From positions 58,100 to 122,099 of the forward strand of contig NZ_JBFAPK010000026.1 of the NCBI RefSeq assembly GCF_040676675.1: a stretch of DNA of 64,000 nucleotides, given 5' to 3'. Below are positions 51,593 through 60,591 of the stretch, piece by piece; the first letter of the stretch is position 1; each line of letters opens with the position of its first letter. A program made the translations under genes and the position numbers. The DNA comes from JBFAPK01 sp040676675 (GTDB taxonomy: Bacteria; Actinomycetota; Actinomycetes; Mycobacteriales; Micromonosporaceae). The notes under the pieces were generated by a model. It saw only the letters and a program-made list of their open reading frames with translations, ran no database searches and was not told the origin of the DNA.

Positions 51593-52228
51593 ATGTCTTC
51601 CGAAGACACCGCGATCGAAGTTCCGGACGATTCCGAACGGGGCGGGGTGCGCTGGCGCCGGTTCGCGGCGATGCTGTTCTCCGCCGGCGCGGTCGGCGGC
51701 GCGCTGGTGTTCCTCACGGCGCAGGGCGTGCTCGCCGCGCAGTTCGCCATCTCCGGCATGCCGTTCACGGTCACCGCCGATCGACTCGACGGTACGGGAT
51801 TCGAGCAGTTCGCGGCGCTCGACCAGATGGTGGAGGACAGCCCGAACGAGGGCGACACGGGTGGCCAGGTGGTCGTGATCGTCTCGGCGATCGACCGGGC
51901 GGAGCTGACCCGGCTCTGCCAGAGCATCGACATGGGCGGCATGCATCTCAAGATCACCGCTGGTGACGCCGGCAAGCGGGTGAGCGCGAAGACCCTCGTG
52001 GTCGACTCCGACCTGATCTCCGGCGATACCTCGTTCAACGCGATCGAGATCGGCCGGGACGCCAGCACCGTGGACAAGGTGCCGGGGGTCGCCGGCAACC
52101 CCGGCGTCTTCAGCCAGCAGGCCGACACCGTCACGATCGTCAACCTCCGGCAACACAACTACGCGACCACCGCCGCGACCTTCAGCCTGCCGCACCTGCG
52201 GATGGCCTTCAGCTCCGACGGTTGCTGA
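51593..52228 (+). CDS. DUF6230 family membrane/exported protein
   Basis: 211 aa from ATG 51593 (GGGGGAAC upstream). After a short acidic N terminus, a hydrophobic helix (FAAMLFSAGAVGGALVFLTAQGVLAA) precedes an extracytoplasmic beta-rich domain (FAISGMPFTVTADRLDGTGF). The family, long mis-named cholesterol esterase in streptomycetes, is typically followed by DUF6114 as here (2-bp gap). Role unknown; probably a developmental or envelope complex. Confidence 0.87.
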   Translation: MSSEDTAIEVPDDSERGGVRWRRFAAMLFSAGAVGGALVFLTAQGVLAAQFAISGMPFTVTADRLDGTGFEQFAALDQMVEDSPNEGDTGGQVVVIVSAIDRAELTRLCQSIDMGGMHLKITAGDAGKRVSAKTLVVDSDLISGDTSFNAIEIGRDASTVDKVPGVAGNPGVFSQQADTVTIVNLRQHNYATTAATFSLPHLRMAFSSDGC

Positions 52229-52229
52229 C

Positions 52230-52730
52230 GTGACCGCGTACGCGCACGACCATGCCGCCGCCGGCGGTACGGCCGACGATGGCACCGACGAACCCACCGT
52301 CGGTGCCGCCGGGCCGCCGCCTCGACCCGCGACCGCCGGCGGCCGGATCGCCCGGGCGCGGCGGGCCTGGCGCGACTGGCGCCGGAACCGGCCCTTCTGG
52401 GGCGGCCTGCTGGTCGTCCTCGGCGCGAGCGAGATCCTGCTCTCCGTTCGCGCGCCCCTGCCGGTGGTGCTGCACATCGGCCCGCAGGGACTGGCCGGCT
52501 ACCTGGTCCCGCTGGTCATGCTCGTCTGCGGGGTGCTGCTGCTGGCCAATCCCGCGCAGCGGGTGTTCTACTCGGTCGTCGCCATCGTGCTGGCGCTCGC
52601 CTCCTGGCTCACCTCCAACCTCGGTGGCTTCCTGGTCGGCCTGCTGCTCGGGCTGGTCGGCGGCTCGCTCGCCTTCGCCTGGGCTCCGCCCGGTCGGACC
52701 CGCCGCCGCCAGCGCCGCCTCGGTCGCTGA
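52230..52730 (+). CDS. DUF6114 family membrane protein
   Basis: 166 aa from GTG 52230, starting 2 bp after the DUF6230 stop. A disordered N terminus is followed by WRDWRRNRPFWGGLLVVLGASEIL and about four transmembrane helices, with a basic C-terminal tail. It forms a conserved two-gene unit with DUF6230. Confidence 0.87.
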   Translation: MTAYAHDHAAAGGTADDGTDEPTVGAAGPPPRPATAGGRIARARRAWRDWRRNRPFWGGLLVVLGASEILLSVRAPLPVVLHIGPQGLAGYLVPLVMLVCGVLLLANPAQRVFYSVVAIVLALASWLTSNLGGFLVGLLLGLVGGSLAFAWAPPGRTRRRQRRLGR

Positions 52731-52759
52731 CGGATCCGCGCGACGGCGCGTACCCCGCC

Positions 52760-55372
52760 TCAGCCGGCCCCGAAACAGACGAACGCGGCCGCGGTCGCGC
52801 GCGCGGCGGGGTCGCCCGAGTCGGCGAACGACCGCGCGGCGGCCGCGAGCGCCGGTGCGGGCCGGGTGCCGGCCGCCATCCGCCGGTGCAGGTCGAGCAT
52901 GAGCGGGATGGTCGGCTCGGCCGGCACCGGCAGTACCGGCGCGATCAGGCTGCGGGCCCCCAGCCCCAGCAGCACCGAGGTGAACCCCATGATCTCGTCG
53001 CCCGGCCGGACCGCGGAGAGGCCCGAGTCGCAGGCCGAGAGGACCACGCAGCCGGGCGGGCGGGGCAGGCGCTCCAACTCGTACGCGGTCAGCGGACCGT
53101 CGGCCAGCTCCAGGGTGGAGAAGAGCGGGTTGTCCGCGCGGAACGTACCGTGCGCGGCGACGTGGGCCAGCCGGGCCCCGTCCAGACCCGCCACCACCGC
53201 CTCGGCCGTGGCGCTCGCACCGGTGAGTCGCCGGGCGTCGGGCAGGACCTCGCCGAGCAGGCGCACCTCGGTCTCGGCCGCGGGCAGCCGCGGGCCGGCG
53301 ACCAGCAGCGGCGGCCCCTGCGGCAGCGCCCGGCGGCCGGCGCTCAGCCAGGAGGTCGCCGAAGGCGCCACGGTCACCGGCCGGCCGGCGCAGGTGGGCA
53401 GGCCCGCCCAGCCGACCGCGTGCAGCGCCCCGATCGGGACGACCACCAGGGGACGGTCGGCCAGGCGGGCCCGCAACGGTCCGAAGATCTGGCGGTCCAG
53501 GGTCGTGGCGGCGTGCTCCAGCGCGGCCCGCGCCTCGGCCGAGTCGCCGGTGACGACCAACCGGCGCAGCCCGAACCGGTGCAGCCGGGCGGCCTTCACC
53601 GCGTCGGCCAGCGGGCCGAGGTCGTGCAGGGTGGCCCGGCCGGACCGGACCAGCACCGCCCGGAGCCGCTCGCCGTGGGCCACGAGCTCCAGCAGCACGG
53701 CCGGGCCGAGCCGCTCGGCGAGCGTACGCACGCTCGGCGGGGCCACCGGCCCGCCGCCGCCGTTCGCGCCCCGGGCCAGCTCGCGGATCCGCTGTTCCAG
53801 CCGGGCCTGCCGGCGGCGCAGCGGGTGCCCGGACCGCCCCGCCAGCAGCGCCTCCTCGATCGCCGCGCTCACCATCCGCAGCTCGGCGAGGGCGCCGGCC
53901 AGCTCGGGGTCGCGCGGCGGGAGCACCGCGCCGTGGCGCAGCGCGTTGGCCCGCCACCGCTCCGCCCAGTCCAGTACCCGGGCCGGGGTGCCCGCCCGGA
54001 CCGCGAGGTCCAGCCCCTCGGCCGCGAGTTCCGCGCCGTGGGCGCCGCTCTGCGCGCGCAGCTCGGTGGCGCCCAGCGAGGCGCGGTAGCCGTCGAGCAC
54101 GGCCAGCCCCCGCCGCAGGGCCCGGGCGCCGCCCCGCTGGTCGCCGTCAAGCCGCCGGGACAGCGCGAGCGCGTACCAGCCCCGCGCCCGGCGCGACGCC
54201 GTACCCCGGCGTCGGGCCCGCGCGGCCACGTCGAGCAGCCGCGCCGCGTCCGCGGCCCGGCCGAGCGCCAGCGCCACCCGGGCCGCCTCGACCCGGGTGG
54301 TGAGCGCGGGGTCGGGCCAGCCCGTCCCGTCCAGCTCGTCGGCGGTACGCACCATCGCGGCGAGCAGCGCGGCCGAGCGGTCCCCCCGGCGGAACTCGGC
54401 GCGCAGCTCGACGTGGCGGGCGAAGGCCGCCCAGATCCGGCGTCCCTGGCGGCGGAACCGCACCCGCGCCTGGGCGGCGGTCTCGCTCGCCGTGTCCAGG
54501 TCGCCGGCGAGCAGCGCGGCCCGGGCGCGGGCCAGCAGCGCCTCGGCGAGGTCCGAGGCCATCCGCCGCCGGCGCAGCTCGCGGATGGCGGTACCGGCCA
54601 CCTCGGCGGCCTCGTCGACCAGCGGTACCGACAACAGCAGCTCGAACCGGTCGAGCAGCAGCGCCGGCCGGGGCACCCCGAGCCGGGCGTACTCCTCGTC
54701 CACGGCCGCGAACCGGCGCAGCGCGCCCGGCAGGTCCCCGGCCTGCCCGGCCGCGATGCCGATGTTCCAGCCGACGTCGGCGGCGGCCAGGTCGAGCCCG
54801 AGCCGCTGGAAGATGGCCGCCGCCCGGTGCAGGTCGCCGTCGGTACCGGGCGCGCTGCCCCGGTTCGCGTGCAGCAGCCCCCGGTTGTTGCGGGCGCGCG
54901 CCTCCAGGAGCTGGTCGCCCTCGCGCTGGGCGATCTCCACGGCGAGGCCGTAGTCGCGCACCGCCTCGTCGAACCGGCCCCGGTAGTGCAGCACGACGCC
55001 CCGCTGCATCCGGGCCCGCCCCGCCTCGGCGCCGCTGAGCCGGGGCAGCGCCGCGGTGACCGCGCTCAGCGCGGCCGAGGTACGCCCCGCGCTGGCGAGC
55101 ACGTAACCGAGGCTCATCTGGGCCAGCGCCGCCACCCGGGGCTCGCCGGCGACGCGTACGGCCCGGCGCAGGTGGCGCAGGGCGTCCGGCAGCTCGTTCA
55201 GCTCCCGCAGCGCGAGCCCGATGGCCCGCTCGGCGGCGGACCGTTCGTCCGCGTCCGCGAGGGGGTCGACCAGCACCCGCCGCGCGATCGTGATCGCCTC
55301 CCGGGGATAGCGCTGGACCGCGTCGAGCGCTGCCTGCGAGGTGGCGGCACCGGGAGCGGCGGCGTCGGCCAT
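52760..55372 (-). CDS. CHAT-domain caspase-like protease with TPR array
   Basis: 870 aa. Residues of about 15-500 are helical TPR-like repeats (ALRHLRRAVRVAGEPRVAALAQMSLGYVL, ALAVEIAQREG-type units). The C-terminal CHAT domain has LVVVPIGALHAVGWAGLPT, the catalytic His741 in HVAAHGTF and Cys781 in VVLSACDSGL, then a terminal GARSLIAPVLPVP strand. CHAT proteases are caspase relatives used in bacterial immune and cell-death systems and in eukaryotic separase-like roles. It is divergent from a subtilisin-sigma-small-protein operon. The likely role is a stimulus-triggered protease; the substrate (perhaps a neighbour) is unknown. Confidence 0.9.
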   Translation of the reverse strand: MADAAAPGAATSQAALDAVQRYPREAITIARRVLVDPLADADERSAAERAIGLALRELNELPDALRHLRRAVRVAGEPRVAALAQMSLGYVLASAGRTSAALSAVTAALPRLSGAEAGRARMQRGVVLHYRGRFDEAVRDYGLAVEIAQREGDQLLEARARNNRGLLHANRGSAPGTDGDLHRAAAIFQRLGLDLAAADVGWNIGIAAGQAGDLPGALRRFAAVDEEYARLGVPRPALLLDRFELLLSVPLVDEAAEVAGTAIRELRRRRMASDLAEALLARARAALLAGDLDTASETAAQARVRFRRQGRRIWAAFARHVELRAEFRRGDRSAALLAAMVRTADELDGTGWPDPALTTRVEAARVALALGRAADAARLLDVAARARRRGTASRRARGWYALALSRRLDGDQRGGARALRRGLAVLDGYRASLGATELRAQSGAHGAELAAEGLDLAVRAGTPARVLDWAERWRANALRHGAVLPPRDPELAGALAELRMVSAAIEEALLAGRSGHPLRRRQARLEQRIRELARGANGGGGPVAPPSVRTLAERLGPAVLLELVAHGERLRAVLVRSGRATLHDLGPLADAVKAARLHRFGLRRLVVTGDSAEARAALEHAATTLDRQIFGPLRARLADRPLVVVPIGALHAVGWAGLPTCAGRPVTVAPSATSWLSAGRRALPQGPPLLVAGPRLPAAETEVRLLGEVLPDARRLTGASATAEAVVAGLDGARLAHVAAHGTFRADNPLFSTLELADGPLTAYELERLPRPPGCVVLSACDSGLSAVRPGDEIMGFTSVLLGLGARSLIAPVLPVPAEPTIPLMLDLHRRMAAGTRPAPALAAAARSFADSGDPAARATAAAFVCFGAG

Positions 55373-55466
55373 GCCAGACAGGGTTCCCGACCGGGGGTGC
55401 CCGGGTCAATCGCCGCGGCGTCGGAAAGGGGACTGTCCCGTACCGGTCCGACGGGCGGCCGAGGCA

Positions 55467-55495
55467 TTGACAACCCCCCATGCTTGGCAAAGAAT
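55467..55495 (+). promoter_or_regulatory. Candidate promoter of the subtilisin-sigma operon
   Basis: TTGACA (55467-55472), 17-bp spacer, AAGAAT (55490-55495). The -35 is consensus, the -10 weak, which would fit dependence on an activator or alternative sigma. Confidence 0.4.
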
Positions 55496-55568
55496 CGGCG
55501 ACGCCCGGGGGGAACCCTGGGTGATTCCACCACCACCAAATGTGCTCGTCCGGACGCTTGGAGACCCC

Positions 55569-56870
55569 GTGCCCGATCGTCCTTCCGCCCCGCGCCCGTC
55601 CGGTCGGCCCTCCCGCCGACACCTCCTCACGCTCGCCGCGCTGGCCGCCGCGGCTGCCCCGCTCGGCGCCGCCCTGCGGCCGCGACCGGCCGCCGCCGGC
55701 GACGACGCGTACCAGTTGGCCTTCGAGAAGGCCGTGGCCGGCGACCCGGAGATCCGCCGCCACCCGGAGCCGGGCCGCGAGTTCCTGTACCGGCCCCGGC
55801 AGCTGCTCGCCGCGGAGGCCGACGCCCAGCGGGTCGCGGTCCGGCTCCGCGAACTCGGCTACCCGGTCGTGCCGGCCGGCGCCTTCGCCGGCGTGACCCG
55901 CCTGCGGTTCGACCGGGAGGTCGACGTCCCGGGCGTGGTGACCAAGCTGCGCGACCCTCGACAGTGGCCGAACCAGCGGGTACCGCGGGTGCAGCCGCAT
56001 CACGTGGTGGTCGGCTACGGCAACATCATGGGCAACCCGGGCGGCCCGCCCCGGGCGGCCGGCGCGCTGCCCGCGCCGGACCCCGCCCGCCTGGGCGAGG
56101 GCGCCGGGGTGACGGTCGGCGTCTGCGACACCGGGATCTGGCGGCTCGCCGCCGGTCGCCACCCGCAGTGGCTCGGCGGCAGCTACCTGCCGCAGCCGGA
56201 CGACGAGGACGCGCTCTACCTCGGCGGCGACGTCCTCGCCCTGCAGGGCGGGCACGGCACCTTCGTCGCGGGCGTGGTCCGGCAGGCGGCGCCGGGCGTG
56301 CGGTTCGACCCGGAGCAGGCGCTCAACCCGACCGGCGTCGGAGACGAGGAGTCGCTGGTGCGGGCGCTGGGCGGGCTCGCGGCCCCGGTACCGATCGTCA
56401 ACCTCTCCCTGGGCTGCCTCACCCAGGACGACGTGCCACCGCTGCCGCTGGTGAACGCGCTGGCCGCCCGGCCCGCCGGCAGCGTGGTGGTCGCCGCGGC
56501 CGGCAACACCGGTACGTCCCGGCCGACCTGGCCGGCCGCGCTGCCCGACGTGCTGGCGGTGGCGGCGGTCGAGTCGGGGCCGACGGGGTACCTGCCGGCG
56601 CCGTACAGCGGGTTCGGGTCCTGGGTGGACGCCTGCGCCGTCGGCGAGCGGGTCAGCACGTACGTGGACGGGCGGCTGCTGCTGCCCGGGGAGCCGGTCC
56701 AGCAGTTCCTCGGCTTCGCGGCCTGGGCCGGCACCTCGTTCGCCGCCGCGCACGTCTCCGGGCGGCTGGCCGCCCTGATGACGTCGGCGGGGGTGGACGC
56801 CGAGACGGCCCGCCTGAGCCTGCTCGGCGTCCCGCCCTGGCACCCGGACTACGGTGTTCTCGTTGCCTGA
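55569..56870 (+). CDS. Tat-exported S8 subtilisin-like peptidase
   Basis: 433 aa from GTG 55569 (GGAG 8 nt upstream; GTG 55542 is possible). A twin-arginine leader (SRRHLLTLAALAAAAAPLGAAL) indicates Tat export. Catalytic residues: Asp187 (VGVCDTGIW), His229 (GGHGTFVAG) and Ser390 (AGTSFAAAHVSG). The stop overlaps the downstream sigma-factor start by 17 bp, so protease and sigma factor are co-translated, an unusual combination. Its proximity to a divergent CHAT protease suggests a two-protease cascade. Confidence 0.9.
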   Translation: MPDRPSAPRPSGRPSRRHLLTLAALAAAAAPLGAALRPRPAAAGDDAYQLAFEKAVAGDPEIRRHPEPGREFLYRPRQLLAAEADAQRVAVRLRELGYPVVPAGAFAGVTRLRFDREVDVPGVVTKLRDPRQWPNQRVPRVQPHHVVVGYGNIMGNPGGPPRAAGALPAPDPARLGEGAGVTVGVCDTGIWRLAAGRHPQWLGGSYLPQPDDEDALYLGGDVLALQGGHGTFVAGVVRQAAPGVRFDPEQALNPTGVGDEESLVRALGGLAAPVPIVNLSLGCLTQDDVPPLPLVNALAARPAGSVVVAAAGNTGTSRPTWPAALPDVLAVAAVESGPTGYLPAPYSGFGSWVDACAVGERVSTYVDGRLLLPGEPVQQFLGFAAWAGTSFAAAHVSGRLAALMTSAGVDAETARLSLLGVPPWHPDYGVLVA

Positions 56871-57558
56871 CCGGGCCGATCCGCGCGCCCCCGCCGTACC
56901 GCCGGCGGGCGGTACCGCCGGGCCGGACACGCCGCTCGCCGCGCTGGTCTCGGCCGCCGCGGCGGGCGACGAGGGGGCCTGGGGCGAACTGGTACGCCGC
57001 TACAGCCCGCTGGTGCTGTCGGTGGTCGGGGCGTACCGGCTGGACCGCGCCGACGCGGCCGACGTCAACCAGACGGTCTGGCTGCGCCTGGTGGAGCACC
57101 TGGGCCGCATCCGCGAACCGGCCGCCCTGGCGGCCTGGCTCGTCACCACCGCCCGCCGCGAGTGCTACCGGATGGTGCGCGTCGGCCGGCGCACCCAGCC
57201 GTTCGATCCGCTGGACGACGCGGCCGTGGAGGAGGCCCGCGTCCTGCCGGCGGCGGAGGCCGTGCCACCGGAGGAGGGCGTGATCCGGGCGGAGCGCCGG
57301 CAGGCCCTACGGGAGGCATTCGCCCAACTTCCGCCGCGCTGCCGGAAACTGCTCTCGTTGCTGGTAGCCGATCCACCGGTGAGCTACCGGGAAATCTCGG
57401 CCACACTGGAGATGCCGATCGGCAGCATCGGCCCGTCACAGGCCCGCTGCCTGCGGAAGCTACGGGACTGCCCGGCGCTCGCCCCGTTCGTGGTGGCGGA
57501 CCCCGAGGCCGAGGGGAGCGGAGGTGATCGCGATGGTGCCGTGGCCGCCGGCCGATGA
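56854..57558 (+). CDS. Sigma-70 family (ECF-like) RNA polymerase sigma factor
   Basis: 234 aa from GTG 56854. Region 2: LVRRYSPLVLSVVGAYRLDRADAADVNQTVWLRLVEHL; region 4: REAFAQLPPRCRKLLSLLVADPPVSYREISATLEMPIGSIGPSQARCLRKLR. It lacks an adjacent typical anti-sigma factor; the overlapping 157-aa gene downstream or the proteases may control it (inference). It is translationally linked to the subtilisin (17-bp overlap) and to the next gene (35-bp overlap). Confidence 0.9.
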   Translation: MFSLPDRADPRAPAVPPAGGTAGPDTPLAALVSAAAAGDEGAWGELVRRYSPLVLSVVGAYRLDRADAADVNQTVWLRLVEHLGRIREPAALAAWLVTTARRECYRMVRVGRRTQPFDPLDDAAVEEARVLPAAEAVPPEEGVIRAERRQALREAFAQLPPRCRKLLSLLVADPPVSYREISATLEMPIGSIGPSQARCLRKLRDCPALAPFVVADPEAEGSGGDRDGAVAAGR

Positions 57559-57997
57559 CTTCGCCCTCCTCGCCGAGCTGGGCGAGGCGCTGCGTGACCG
57601 CGAGCCGCCGCCGCGGGAGTTCCTGGCCGCCGCGTACGCGGCGTTCAGCTGGCGTACCGTCGACGCCGAACTGGCCGTCGCCGAACTGACCTTCGACTCG
57701 GTGTGCGACCGGGAACCCGCCGGACTCACCCGGTCGGCCGGCTCCGCCCGGACCCTGGCCTTCCGCGGCGGCCAGCTGGCCGTGGAGATCGAGGTGACGG
57801 AGAGCGGCATCGTCGGTCAGCTCTCCCCGGCCGCCGGCGGCCGGGTCGTCGCCCGCACCGCCGACGGGCCGTACGAGGAGGCGCCGGTGGACGACCTCGG
57901 CCTCTTCTCGTTGGGTCCGCCGCCGTCCGGGCCGATCCAGCTGCACGCGCGCGCCGGCCGCCACGAGGTCGCGACGAGCTGGGTCTCGTTGCGCTAG
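57524..57997 (+). CDS. Small protein coupled to sigma factor, unknown
   Basis: 157 aa from GTG 57524 (GGAGCGGAG upstream), or 154 aa from ATG 57533. An N-terminal helical part (DDFALLAELGEALRDREPPPREFLAAAYAAFSW) is followed by a beta-rich part (LAFRGGQLAVEIEVTE, VDDLGLFSLGPPPSGPIQLHARAG) reminiscent of a transthyretin-like or carboxypeptidase-regulatory fold. No transmembrane helix. The 35-bp overlap with the sigma gene argues for a tight functional link, possibly as a regulator or CHAT substrate. Confidence 0.75.
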   Translation: MIAMVPWPPADDFALLAELGEALRDREPPPREFLAAAYAAFSWRTVDAELAVAELTFDSVCDREPAGLTRSAGSARTLAFRGGQLAVEIEVTESGIVGQLSPAAGGRVVARTADGPYEEAPVDDLGLFSLGPPPSGPIQLHARAGRHEVATSWVSLR

Positions 57998-58030
57998 GCC
58001 GAGGCCGAGGCCGAGGCCGAGGCCGAGGCC
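57997..58030. repeat. GGCCGA hexanucleotide microsatellite
   Basis: About 5.7 perfect copies of GGCCGA begin at the last base of the TAG stop of the sigma-coupled gene. It is a slippage-prone tract. Confidence 0.85.
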
Positions 58031-58189
58031 GGCCGACGCGCGCGGCGTGTCCGCCCGATGCCCGGCGGCACGACCCGGCGGGCCCGGTTCGGGCAGCAGC
58101 TGTGTCCGGATGCTGTCCGGGACCACGCGTCCCCGAAGTGTGCTCGGCGAGGTCGGCGGCGCCGAACACCGCGTCGCTGACGCCCATCT

Positions 58190-58204
58190 CTTGATGACGT
58201 CAAG
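58190..58204. promoter_or_regulatory. MarR-type operator palindrome
   Basis: CTTGATGACGTCAAG (arms CTTGA/TCAAG) lies 21 bp before GTG 58226; TATAAA follows at 58214. Autoregulation by the MarR product is inferred. Confidence 0.5.
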
Positions 58205-58225
58205 AGTTTGCTGTATAAATAGATC

Positions 58226-58660
58226 GTGCGAGACGAAACGCCTGAGGACAGGTTCTTCCGCGAGGTGAGCGGTGCCTGCGCCGAGCTGCGGCAGGCATTC
58301 GCCCGGCACGTGGGCATGAGTGCCCACCGGGTGCAGGTGCTGGTCCGGCTGCGACGTGACGGCGAGACCAGCCACAGCGATCTCCGTCGGGCCCTGGGCA
58401 TCGACGGCGCGAGCGTCACCCGGCTGGTCAAGGAGTTCGAGGCCGAAGGGCTGGTCGGCCGTCGGCTCGACCCGGCGGACAACCGCTACACGCTGGCCGC
58501 ACTGACCCCCGCCGGCGAGCGGGTGGCGGACGATCTGGTGCAGTCGCACCAGCGGTACCAGGAGCGGCTACTCGACGGCGTCCCCGCGCACGAACAGGAG
58601 ATCATGCTGGGCGTGCTGCGGCGCGTCCGTGCGAACATGACCGAGCAGGAGAACTCATGA
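58226..58660 (+). CDS. MarR-family transcriptional regulator
   Basis: 144 aa from GTG 58226. Winged-helix core: VQVLVRLRRDGETSHSDLRRALGIDGASVTRLVKEFEAEGLVGRRLDPADNRYTLAALTPAG. The palindrome immediately upstream is a likely operator. It is coupled by ATGA overlap to a SnoaL-like gene, so the two are a regulated unit. Confidence 0.92.
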   Translation: MRDETPEDRFFREVSGACAELRQAFARHVGMSAHRVQVLVRLRRDGETSHSDLRRALGIDGASVTRLVKEFEAEGLVGRRLDPADNRYTLAALTPAGERVADDLVQSHQRYQERLLDGVPAHEQEIMLGVLRRVRANMTEQENS

Positions 58661-59001
58661 CAGACGACGTCCGCGCGGTGGCCCGGCGCATGTACGCCGC
58701 GTTCAACGCCTCTGACCATGCCGCCGCGAAAGAGATCTTCACGGCCGACTTCTACAGCCACCCCATGGGGACCACCGGGCCGGAGAGCGTCACGCAGGCG
58801 TGGCAACGCTTCCACGAGGCGTTCCCGAACGCCCAGGTCGTCGTCGAGGACATGGTCGTGGAGGGCAACACCGCCGCCGTACGCACGAGCGTGCACGGCG
58901 TTCCGGGGCAGCAGCCACCGACCATGTTGGAGATCTTCCGGGTACGCGACGGACGCATCGCCGAACTGTGGGGCCTGTCCGCCCTGCGGCGCGACTCCTG
59001 A
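58657..59001 (+). CDS. SnoaL-like/NTF2-fold protein
   Basis: 114 aa, ATG overlapping the MarR stop. The fold pattern ARRMYAAFNASDHAAAKEIFTADFYSHPMG, then FHEAFPNAQVVVEDMVVEGNTAAVRTSVHG and FRVRDGRIAELWG is that of SnoaL-like ester cyclases and steroid-isomerase relatives. It binds or converts small hydrophobic molecules; the specific substrate is unknown. Control by the coupled MarR regulator suggests a detoxification or signal-metabolism role. Confidence 0.88.
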   Translation: MTDDVRAVARRMYAAFNASDHAAAKEIFTADFYSHPMGTTGPESVTQAWQRFHEAFPNAQVVVEDMVVEGNTAAVRTSVHGVPGQQPPTMLEIFRVRDGRIAELWGLSALRRDS

Positions 59002-59323
59002 CGCCCCCGCTCGCGGGTCGTCCGGCCGTCTCCTCGGATCGGCCGACGCTCGCGGCGGCGGCGGGTGGCGCCGAACGTCCGGGTCGCGCGGGTACGCACC
59101 AGAGAACGCTCCGCCTCCGTTGATACAAATTGTCGTTGGTTTTTTCGATTCACGTTCCGCCGTATCCGGGGAATTACCCCACCCTGGCAAATGCGGGCAC
59201 GCATGACGGATCAATTTCTTGGCCGTTTCACCGGCCGAGGCTTTGCGCTTACAGTATTTCCGCCGGCACCGCGAGAGCTCTCCGAAGCCTCCGACCACCA
59301 TCCGCGGTACGAAAGGAAATGCG
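59002..59323. other. Intergenic region without gene
   Basis: No gene. AT-richer segments (59120-59150, 59210-59265) and a GGGGAATTACCCC inverted repeat lie upstream of the secreted-protein gene and likely include its promoter. Confidence 0.5.
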
Positions 59324-60346
59324 ATGACAACGGTAGTCCCACGCGCTCGAAGAACAGGGGTGAGGGTGTTTTTCGGCGCGGTACTCGTGGCCCTGCTGAC
59401 CATCTCCACGGCCGCCGCGCCGGCCGGTGCCGCCGCGGGCGCGGCCGCCGCCCGTACCGACGTCTACATCCAGGACATCGCCACGGACACCGGCCTGGAG
59501 CCGCACGGCGCCATCTACACGTCGTTCTTCAACAGCCCGGACATCAAGATCTGCCCGAGCGGGCTCCCGTGCGCGGCCAGCACCAATCCGGTCGTCGGGT
59601 CGACGAGCTACATCTTCGTGAACCTGCGCAACCCCGGCCCGTACGGGTCCGGCATCAGCTCCGGCACCCTGCGCGCCTACTACACCACCTCCGGCGGTGG
59701 CGCCAACTGGCCGACGCACTGGACCCCGATCGGCGCGGTCAGCCTGCCCGTCGCGCCCGGCGTCACCACGACCTCCATCGCCTGGCCGAACGTGCCCTCG
59801 CTCGGGCACTTCTGCCTGCTGGTGCGTTGGGAGTCGGCCACCGACCCGATGCTCTTCGAGGGCACGTCCACATCGATCAACACGCAGTACAACAACAACA
59901 TCGCCTGGAAGAACGCCAACACCGTACCGGCCGCGTCGGGCGGTGGCGTCTCGGTACGGCCGTACGCGCTGGCGAACGCGCTGCCGGTGCCGGCGAACTA
60001 CGACCTCGTCTTCCGCCCCCTGGGTGAGCGGGCGCCGGACCTGCGGCTCGTCGCCGACCTCGGCCCGGTCCTGTTCGAGCGCTGGCAGCGGGCAGGCCAG
60101 CCGGGCGAGGGCGTTCGTGTGATCGGGAAGAACCAGGTGGAGCTCGTCGACCCGTACCGGGCGCAGATCAAGGACCTGCTGATCAACCCGGACGAGCGGC
60201 CCGTCGTCGGCCTGAACTTCGCGGTGCCGCAGACCCTGCAGAAGTCGTACGGCCTGCAGGTCGTGCAGATCGGACCGGCCCGCGAGATCGGCGAGCGGTA
60301 CGAGGTGGGCGGGGTGGACTACACCATCGCCCCGGGAAGGGGGTAA
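59324..60346 (+). CDS. Secreted protein of unknown function
   Basis: 340 aa from ATG 59324 (GAAAGGAAATG upstream). Signal peptide GVRVFFGAVLVALLTISTAAAPAGA. The mature N-terminal domain (TDVYIQDIATDTGLEPHGAI, VGSTSYIFVNLRNPGPYGSG) looks like an Ig/CARDB-type adhesive beta domain; a separate C-terminal part from about 225 (LRLVADLGPVLFERWQRAG) is alpha/beta. Two cysteines flank KICPSGLPC. Role unknown. Confidence 0.75.
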   Translation: MTTVVPRARRTGVRVFFGAVLVALLTISTAAAPAGAAAGAAAARTDVYIQDIATDTGLEPHGAIYTSFFNSPDIKICPSGLPCAASTNPVVGSTSYIFVNLRNPGPYGSGISSGTLRAYYTTSGGGANWPTHWTPIGAVSLPVAPGVTTTSIAWPNVPSLGHFCLLVRWESATDPMLFEGTSTSINTQYNNNIAWKNANTVPAASGGGVSVRPYALANALPVPANYDLVFRPLGERAPDLRLVADLGPVLFERWQRAGQPGEGVRVIGKNQVELVDPYRAQIKDLLINPDERPVVGLNFAVPQTLQKSYGLQVVQIGPAREIGERYEVGGVDYTIAPGRG

Positions 60347-60591
60347 CCAGGTAGCCGCACGACGCAGGTAGGCAATGGAGGGAGGGCCGGCCGCCACGGA
60401 TGGGTACCCGTGACGGCCGGCCCCGCCGCCTGCGGAAGTGGCTGGTGGGCACCGTGTTCCCGGCTGTGACGGGCGGGTCGAGGCGGCACCCGGGCGATGG
60501 CGCGATCCCGATCCGCCCGGGTACGCCCGGCGATAGCCTCGGCCTGACGGTGCCGACCAGCTCGGCTTCCGCGTCGGGACGGGGGGTGCCG

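Noticed and set aside
52886..57283. 1465-codon plus-strand frame
   Set aside because: It crosses antisense to the CHAT protease and out of frame over the subtilisin and sigma genes, which have intact catalytic motifs.
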